Shown here piece by piece: positions 57,104-64,000 of a stretch of DNA of 64,000 nucleotides. The position numbers and the translations under genes were made by a program. This stretch comes from Eledone cirrhosa (lineage: Eukaryota; Mollusca; Cephalopoda; Octopoda; Eledonidae), in NCBI GenBank assembly GCA_964016885.1, contig OZ024740.1:199013082-199077081 (forward strand). The letters run 5' to 3'. Position 1 is the stretch's first letter, and each line of letters begins with the position of its first letter. The notes beneath the pieces are model-generated. The model ran no database searches and was not told where the DNA came from. It was given only the letters and a program-made list of their open reading frames with translations.

Positions 57104-57680
57104 CTGACGTACCCAGCCTCGCCCGTGTAAACAGATGATAAGAGAAGACAGGTAAAAGAGAAAATGACTGCATTGGATGTTTGTCTGGTTACAGTATGAG
57201 GCGGGTCTGTGGTCTCTGTGTGATACAAAAAACATAAAATAAAATTCCAGATATAGCAGATTCTTCGTTGTACCGTTTGTGCATAGGATATGAACAATTC
57301 TAGGTGCTCCCACCTAGAATAGTGACCTCTAGGAGATGGTTCATCTTCTGCCTGACTGTAAAACGTGTATCATTGCATAGACGTGGTTGTTCCACGTTTC
57401 TCAAAAGGATGATGGAAGTTCCAATCTTTTATATTATATGTAGATATAGATATAGATAATTAATATAAATGATGATGCTCAGCCAGTTCGTCTTCAACCA
57501 TCGCAGCACGCCGTCGCTGCTTGGCTCCAGTGTTTCGTTGGGTATGTTCAGCCGGCTCCTCTTCATTCATGGCGGCACGTCTTCGCCTCTGAAGTTCCGC
57601 GTTCCGATGGCGCTGTTCGGCCCGTTTTTCTTCATTGCTGGCTGCACGCCGTCGCCGCTGTAGTTCACTGCTTGATCAAG
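57104..57680 (-). mobile_element. Helitron-like 3' end
   Basis: Minus strand ends GGGCGAGGCTGGGTACGTCA, GCTAG followed by T, fitting the Helitron terminus (GC-rich stem then CTRR, insertion before T). Upstream lies a frame of Arg-rich repeats often seen near Helitron proteins. No Rep or helicase domain is present, so the call rests on the terminus and context. Confidence 0.45.
57469..57678 (-). pseudogene. Arg/Ala-rich 21-residue repeats
   Basis: Three tandem units: ELQRRRRAASNEEKRAEQRH, ELQRRRRAAMNEEEPAEHTQ, AKQRRRAAMVEDELAEH, then a stop. Probably a charged helix. Bounded by a stop at 57679; GC-rich against AT-rich flanks. Confidence 0.55.
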
Positions 57681-57699
57681 TCGAATTGCTTTTATTATC

Positions 57700-58554
57700 A
57701 GTATTCATTTAGAGCAATTGTCAAAAAATGACACAATAATAAATATAAAAGATGTCCGTCAATGTAAAAAAGGGTCCCTATTTACTCCCTTCACAACTCT
57801 GTATATGTTAGACCGCCATACAGGCACACAAACAGATAAACTGCGTGGCGATTGTGGAACGCCGAACACATACACGCATGGAAACGCGCGCACGCACACA
57901 CTCCCACATGTTGATAGTTTTTACTTTCTGTGGAATGCTGCACGCACTCACACACACATAAACATACACGCACGTACACACACCCGCACACATGTTAATA
58001 GTTATTGCTTTCCTTACCCTCTTATTTCCACACACATCACACACACACACACATGTCTCTACACTGACACATATGCATAGGGTATCCAACACAGCGTTCA
58101 CACTCTCCCCTCTCACACCCTCATTGGCATTATGCATATTAATTTCTGTTTGGCGTCGTTGAGGTGGGTGGAGTCGTTTGAAATCTATGAACCAATGATA
58201 ATCGAGAATTATGACACAGGGAATACTGACATTGTTCAAATTAATATATAGATTAATATATAGATATCACTGGCAAAATAATGTTAACGTGATACCAAAG
58301 TTAATATTAATATTAACTAGCAATAGTAATGTTAATGGGGATACCAAAGTTAATATTCATATATTTATAGTAGGGCATAAACAAAACCGAGCGATAATGA
58401 AATATATTAGGGGAAGACTTTTAATACAACATGAATCTATGAATGATATAAATCATTTGATAAGTACGAGAGACAACTCTGTTACCAGGTTCCAGGATAT
58501 TGGACCTCTTCATTGAGCTATAGATTTCTCTCTTTTTGTCTTTGTCAATGAGAC
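57700..58554. other. No gene; CA-rich patches 57830-58065
   Basis: CACA and CACGCAC-rich sequence gives long spurious frames on both strands. Confidence 0.4.
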
Positions 58555-58672
58555 ATCGGATACAATGCTTCAATGCTTCGCGGTATTCGTTAGGGCTCTC
58601 TACTATGTGAGTTCACATCACACTGAAGTCACCTTTGCATTTCATCTTTTGAGGTCAATAAACAAATGAACG
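58555..58672 (+). mobile_element. Decayed SINE (type D)
   Basis: CAATGCTTCGCGGTATTCGT, GTGAGTTCACATCACACTGA, TTTGCATTTCATCTTTTGAG and GTCAATAAAC follow the head, B box and body of the GCTTAGCGGTATTTCG family. Confidence 0.55.
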
Positions 58673-59145
58673 TACTGTGAGGAAATCATTTTCTATATCA
58701 CTTAAACGTTTTCACATTTTATCTGGAATAAATTGTGTGTTAAAATCTGAAAAAAAGGATAAAACCCACCTGTTTCAAATGCCTGGAATATAATCATAAC
58801 CTCACCCCAACGAGTGGATCTGAATTGAAGGGCCTATGGATGGATGAATGGGTGTTCACGCCAATGCAGCAATAATATAATCATTAATTCATATTATTGT
58901 ACACTGACTACTGTGGAATAACAGATAGAATATGTTAACTCTCATACTCACGCCAACAGGTATGCAACGCCCATCAAACGAAAATAAAATAACAAATGAA
59001 CATGTTGTTCAGCTAATTGATACTAATTACATTATCCTAGACATAATTTGGATTTGAATTTAAAATTAAAAAAACAAACCAGATAAATTAAAATGACTAC
59101 ATGTCTAATTAACGATGTGAATACTAAATTTAGAAACTAAACGTG

Positions 59146-59149
<4 letters not shown>
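58673..59149. other. No gene recognised
   Basis: AT-rich; nothing supported. Confidence 0.35.

Positions 59150-59222
<73 letters not shown>
59150..59222. repeat. (TA)n microsatellite
   Basis: About 36 TA units, with CA/TG patches to 59450. Confidence 0.95.
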
Positions 59223-59225
<3 letters not shown>

Positions 59226-59505
59226 ATAAATAAAGTATCGATACAAATTATAGATACTTTGAGTGTGGGTATGGGTGAGTTTGCGTGGTGTACACACACA
59301 CCTACACACACACACAATACATACATACATACATTCACACACACAGGCCTCTGTGTGTGTGTATCTGTGTGTGTGTGTGTGTGTATACACGCACCACCAT
59401 AGAAATAAATATATAATTCACACAAGCACACACATACATCTATATATTCACTTATGTACATGCATAACCTTTTATACATCATTGTTTTGGATGCACAGTT
59501 TTTAG

Positions 59506-59811
59506 TTATAGTGATTCTGGAATATAGCTTCGTGGATTGTATCTTGTATTAAGTATTTGCCACTGTGTATTCCGATTTTCAATATTTCTGATGGTTGAGT
59601 ACATAAGTCCTTTGAGGCTACCCTCACCACTGATTTCAACCTGCGGAATATCTCTTAACAGTGACACAAGTGTTATTTTAGTTTTGCTTTTCATGTAGCG
59701 TTTAACCAATGATGGGAGAGGAATTTCCATTTCCTTTTCAAGGCATTCACAATTTTTAACCGACGTGAGACCTGGTACAAACACTTTTAAGGTGATATAT
59801 ATTTCATACAT
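59506..59811 (-). CDS. Unidentified open frame, possible exon
   Basis: 101 codons with balanced composition unlike nearby repeat frames (contains VKNCECLEKEMEIPLPSLVK, VSLLRDIPQVEISGEGSLKG). No domain recognised and no clear splice sites chosen. Could be a terminal exon or an unknown element fragment. Confidence 0.2.
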   Translation of the reverse strand: MYEIYITLKVFVPGLTSVKNCECLEKEMEIPLPSLVKRYMKSKTKITLVSLLRDIPQVEISGEGSLKGLMYSTIRNIENRNTQWQILNTRYNPRSYIPESL

Positions 59812-60196
59812 TAGAAAACATTGTGGGATATTTCACAAAATATCTTCGTCAAATGCAATTATACATTAAGCAACACAAACTTGTCTTAGAAGCCTCCACA
59901 TACGAGGCCGTAAATATTTCACTTTTATATGTTATAAGGGAGATTTTGCAGTATAATTAGATCAAACAGGGAGTGGGGTTGGCATATCGATGTTATATTC
60001 TTTTAACTTTAATATACATGCATCCGATGGCATCATCGATTACTACGCCCTGTTTTTGGTGTGACCGGAGATGTGTAAAGATGGTCACAACCTTAATAAT
60101 TCACAGCGAAGGCCTTTAGATCCTGTTTCATAAATATCCCGTATGCTATTCAATATATAATACGTACATTTATATGTATACCATTGTGTAGCAGCA

Positions 60197-60197
<1 letters not shown>
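59812..60197. other. No gene recognised
   Basis: Nothing supported. Confidence 0.35.
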
Positions 60198-60256
<59 letters not shown>

Positions 60257-60258
60257 TT
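60198..60258. repeat. (TA)n microsatellite
   Basis: TA run with one TG. Confidence 0.95.
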
Positions 60259-60365
60259 GTGCATGTGTGCGTACATATGAGCAAAAGGCAAGAGAAATAG
60301 GATAGCAAAGGACACAGTGTAATGAAGAAATATATTCTCAGTTTTGGGCTTGATATAGTAGAAAC

Positions 60366-60404
60366 ATTTTTACCATTTCGGACGTTTGTCTTTCACCAGA
60401 AAAT
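60366..60404 (-). ncRNA. Compact hammerhead ribozyme, one core change
   Basis: Minus strand: stem I AUUUU/AAAAU perfect, CUGGUGA (A6 changed to G), short stem II GAC-AAAC-GUC with flanking mismatch, GAAA, stem III a single A-U around UGG, cleavage after UA between 60371 and 60370. Only 39 nt long. Confidence 0.55.
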
Positions 60405-60770
60405 AGAATAAGAAATAGAAATATGGAGGAGGGTGGGCAGTAGCAGAAACGAAAAAAAATTCTTGCAGAAAAAAAGGGCCATTCATGTGGCTTTTTCTTG
60501 GAGAACTGTTGATTCTGGCGTAACCTATAAGTTGTAAATATATATGTATACGTTTGCGTGCGTCGGTTTATTGTTATATGAGGGTTCCAACAAATATGCG
60601 CTCCCCCGGGCCCCCTAGGTCTAAATCTGTCCCTAGTACTGACGGTAGTCAACACATGATTTAGAAATATCAACATAAGAAGTATTATTACATATGTAAT
60701 ATTTCTGACATCATGTAGTCAAAATACTTATGCCGCAGTATGTGATTATGAATTGCTGATTGAACACCAT

Positions 60771-60958
60771 TGTGGATTGGCAATATCGGTAGAGAGTCGG
60801 ACACCATGCTTTGAAGAATAGAGTTACGTCCCTTTATGATCTGAGTTCAAATCCCGCCGTGGTTAACTTTGCCTTTCATCCTTACGGGGTCGATAAAATA
60901 AAGTACCAGTAATGCACTGGGTAATTGCTGGCCTTGTGCCAAAAAGTAGAAAGAATTA
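60771..60958 (+). mobile_element. Full-length tRNA-derived SINE (type A)
   Basis: TGTGGATTGGCAATATCGG to AAAAAGTAGAAAGAATTATT with B box GAGTTCAAATCCCGCC. Confidence 0.9.
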
Positions 60959-61053
60959 TTTTACTAAGAAGAACTTACTATTGAATCCCGAAGACTCTTG
61001 TCACGGTATGTTTTCGATCTACTATGTTATTCAACCTTGAGGCGTTCTTTGAT

Positions 61054-61338
61054 TTATTTCATCGTATGTCCCCTATTCACTAGCATTAATGAATTATATA
61101 AAGCAATGCAATTCTCCAAGTGAAAAATACGTATTCTGAACTTTGTGTCATCAAAGCAATTTCTCTCGACTGGCCCTTCAAATTGTTTCTCACGTTCAGA
61201 ATAAGAAATATGTCTACTTTCGGAACCGCCTTCAATAAATCTCCTCTTCAGCAAAATACCCATTCTCGAACCATCGTATTTTAGAATCACAGTGTTAAAT
61301 TGGTCAGTAAAGTTAATTGAAAAACACAAGCAAATCAA
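61054..61338 (-). CDS. Unidentified open frame, possible exon
   Basis: 94 codons, non-repetitive composition (ILKYDGSRMGILLKRRFIEG, FRIRIFHLENCIALYNSLML). No domain recognised; no good acceptor site at its 5' side. Confidence 0.18.
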   Translation of the reverse strand: MICLCFSINFTDQFNTVILKYDGSRMGILLKRRFIEGGSESRHISYSEREKQFEGPVERNCFDDTKFRIRIFHLENCIALYNSLMLVNRGHTMK

Positions 61339-61821
61339 TAGTGTTGGATACCGGGTCTATATTTTATTCACTTCCTCCATCCTAATTACAACTTTCATCT
61401 TCACTTATGGCAATGTTTTCTTTCCATAGCAACCTATCTGAACCCAATACGGATATTTTCAAGATTGTTTCCATTGACGGATAGGATTTGTTTGCATTAT
61501 TGGAAATGTCCGAAAAACTATTACGATAACACTTGTACTAATATATATTATTTTGTAGAATCTTACTGAGTTAAGGCTTTACCTAAAACGATCTCCATAC
61601 AACATCTAATTTTTAAAGGCCTCGATTGCAATGCATACTAGTCAAACAAATTCTTACATTTAATTCTTATGTTTTTCATTATTTATATCAAAACATTAAA
61701 TTGATACCAGCCCGTAAATTCGAAATATATATTTTCGATATTATTTGCGTATTATTTTTATTCTAGTTTCATATAACTAACTATTTAATTGATTCTATGT
61801 AAAGCTAGCTGAGAGATTTTC

Positions 61822-63028
61822 TTGGGGCTTGTGAACAAATCTTTTGTTCATACCTTCAATTTACCAACCAAAAGTTCGGCCAATTTGAAAAGAAAAGTGC
61901 GGAAGAATGAAACCAACAGTAATACTTGTTTCTACTTTTGTGAGGAAAAAAGAATTTTTAATTTATCCTCTGACAAAAATATCTTCGAAGCTAACGCTAA
62001 TTATTATAATAGTGCGCTATCTAGGGCTGGATATCTAGACAAAATTAGGTATACTAAGGAAACTAATCTTGGCAGAGCCTATAGTAACTCTAGTAATGTA
62101 GCTAGTGATAATCATACCACTAACAAAAGGAGGAGACCTAGATACAAAAATATCCTTTGGTACACCGCTCCCTTCTCACTTTCCGTTATAATAATATCCC
62201 TAAAAATATCTATTAATATCCCTATTAATAATATCCCTAAAAATCTTCCCTCCTTCACATATATATACCAAGATATTGAATAAGCATACTATTAAATTCT
62301 CATACTCCACTACCTCGAACATTTCTAAAATTATCTCAAGACATAATTCTAAAATATTAAAGAATAACACATATGCATCCAACCATGAGAGTCATAATAA
62401 TAACACTATAAGACGTCAATGTAAACTCTAGGCAAAATAACACAAATATAAATACGACGTCAAACATAACTTTGAGGAATACATCAAATAGTAATGTAAA
62501 TCTAGAAACTTTAGCACCTCATTTAGTAAATCCACCACTCCGGTTCCTAATATAATTAACCCTGGGCCACTTGCCAATAACACTGTAAATATTCTTAATC
62601 GTAAATGCAACTGCCCTATTAGAACTAATTGTCCTATTAGTAATTTCTGTCTCGATAAAGACCTAGTATATGAATGTAAAGTGGTAACCAATACCTATAC
62701 CTACATTGGCTCTACTTCTACCTCTTTTAAAGCAAGATTTTATAATCATTCTTCTTCATTTAAATATCCACTTAAAAGGACCAGCACCGCACTCTCAGAG
62801 CTTATTTGTTCCTTAAAAGACAAAAACATTAATTACGAAATTTCTTGGCGTAAAATCTACAACACATCTCCATACACCGATGCTTCTTTATCTAGTGTTT
62901 GTAATTTATGTCTAGTTGAACAATTTAGCATTATCTCGAATTTCAACTCTATAATAAATGGAAGAACAGATTTATTCGGTCTTTGCAATCATAAATTCTT
63001 CAAGACCTTTCACAAAGTATATAGCTAA
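61822..63028 (+). pseudogene. PLE-type protein with GIY-YIG nuclease
   Basis: First frame (61822-62283): SSDKNIFEANANYYNSALSR, AGYLDKIRYTKE, then RYKNILWYTAPFSLSV, a conserved block before the nuclease. After frameshifts: VNLETLAPHLVN, NRKCNCPI, and frame 62681-63028 with the nuclease TYTYIGSTSTSFKARFYNHS, LSELICSLKDKNINYEISWR, the Cys motif VCNLCLVEQFSII and NGRTDLFGLCNHKFFKTF. This is the clearest nuclease copy in the window. The RT is missing. Class assignment to Penelope-like elements is by the GIY-YIG plus ribozyme combination. Confidence 0.65.
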
Positions 63029-63865
63029 TATCCTGTAACTTTTCCCACGAATAACGGTTAATTTTTTACACATATTTTTTTACATATATATTATTTTTAC
63101 ATATATATATTTGTTTATATATTTTGTTACACATATATTTTTTTACACATATTTCATTATATTCTACAATGTATTAATTTTCTCAGCATATTTTAAGCCT
63201 TTGACCTTTTTTCGATAGCCTTAAATTTTCGCTCAAACCTTCGTAGATTTTGTAAATAAACTATGACGCCATATGTTTTTTCTACGTTTATAAACCTTTA
63301 TTTACTTGTTGATATTAAATAATAATTAAATAGTATACCCCACATATATGGATTTTTAATAGAAATTTTTAATTTTGACAAAGATAGACTATTTTTATTT
63401 TTTATTTTATTTTTATTTATTTTATATAAAAATCTTTTTTTATACTTATTTTAATTTAATTTAATTTTATTTTATTAATACATTTTTACACTTCTTAATC
63501 CAAGTTTTAGTATTTAAACCCAATATATAATAATATACCCAGTTTCTATATTTTAGACCTCTAACATTTGAATGCCATCTATAATATTCGCACATACACC
63601 TCATCAATTTACTTTTTAACCGTTATCTACAGCTGTTTTCATTTTGAATGCGTTCCTGAACAAAAGTCTCTCTCTCACTTATTTTCTTTCTCTCTGTTCC
63701 TTTTTTATTTTTTATTTTTTCTCTCCTCACTTTCTTTTTCCTTTTTCTCCTTCTTTTCTTTTTTTCTATTTTCCTGTCTTTTTCTTACTATTATATTTTC
63801 TGTCATAAGTAGGTTTTGCACTTTCTTGTTGACAAGTGTTTTTAGGCCTCATATCATGTTACCTT

Positions 63866-63933
63866 ATTTTATCTGATGAGTACACAATTTTTGTCCCAGG
63901 ATAATGTTGTTTTCGAAATGCGCATAATAAAAT
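63866..63933 (+). ncRNA. Hammerhead ribozyme, P3
   Basis: Stem I AUUUUAU/AUAAAAU identical to P2 although stem II differs (GUACACAAUUUUU with GGAUAAUGUUGUUUUC). CUGAUGA, GAAA and AUGCGCAU are kept; predicted cleavage after AUA at 63926. Confidence 0.7.
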
Positions 63934-63966
63934 ATATGGAACTTCTTTAACCGTCTTTTAATTTCT

Positions 63967-63971
<5 letters not shown>

Positions 63972-64000
<29 letters not shown>
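63972..64000. repeat. (TA)n, runs off window
   Basis: TA repeats to the last base. Confidence 0.95.

Larger units (their letters stand above)
61822..63971 (+). mobile_element. PLE-type element copy (P3), 3' part
   Basis: Order on plus strand: coding remains (61822-63028), AT-rich 3' UTR, hammerhead ribozyme (63866-63933), terminal word TTTAACCGTCTTTTAATTTC, then (TA)n to the window end. The 3' UTR follows the right arm of P2 (AAACCTTTATTTACTTG, TCTGATGAG, ATGCGCATAATAAAAT). It is not palindromic within the window; an inverted half could lie beyond 64000. Confidence 0.75.

Noticed and set aside
57718..58239. Overlapping frames on both strands in CA-rich DNA
   Set aside because: Low-complexity His/Thr and Cys/Val translation.

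Overview
The window looks like non-coding accessory DNA from a cephalopod mollusc, most likely an octopus. It is AT-rich, crowded with (TA)n, (TG)n and (CT)n microsatellites, and carries many copies of tRNA-derived SINEs whose tRNA-like head and 3' body I recognise from cephalopod genomes. The taxon is an inference, since no single-copy marker gene is present. No host gene is convincingly complete. The best host candidate is a 3'-terminal exon of a membrane protein at 47.9-48.5 kb (minus), and there is a promoter-like CpG-bearing block at 11.66-11.87 kb.

Most of the rest is broken mobile elements. 0-6.4 kb: Penelope-like (PLE) reverse transcriptase remains, a PLE terminal module and a tandem pair of ~321-bp ribozyme monomers. 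13-15.3 kb: palindromic terminal modules with ribozymes. 16.9-18.6 kb: two different PLE 3' ends with GIY-YIG nuclease domains. 19.7-23.5 kb: a 3.9-kb palindrome with PLE-type coding remains. 24.1-30.7 kb: two decayed LINEs with a restriction-like endonuclease (R2/R4 type), both minus. 31-39.5 kb: one GC-richer LINE of the L1/Tx1 type (ORF1 zinc knuckle, ORF2 AP endonuclease plus RT), apparently split by a minus-strand hAT transposon that itself holds a 40-bp minisatellite. 43-44.6 kb: ribozyme monomers and inverted SINEs. 49.8-53.25 kb: a 540-bp satellite in an A-B-A-B higher-order pattern. 53.3-56.6 kb: a second PLE palindrome. 57.1-57.7 kb: a Helitron-like end. 61.8-64 kb: a third PLE copy cut by the window end.

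The unifying observation is a dense set of hammerhead ribozyme motifs, about 18 including half motifs and decayed copies, from at least seven sequence families. Most show the minimal stem III known from PLE and retrozyme hammerheads, and several sit in inverted pairs. Some flank GIY-YIG coding remains, and two loci are ~315-bp monomers repeated in tandem with one ribozyme each, as expected of a retrozyme copied from circular RNA. Folding was done by eye; no alignment or search was run.
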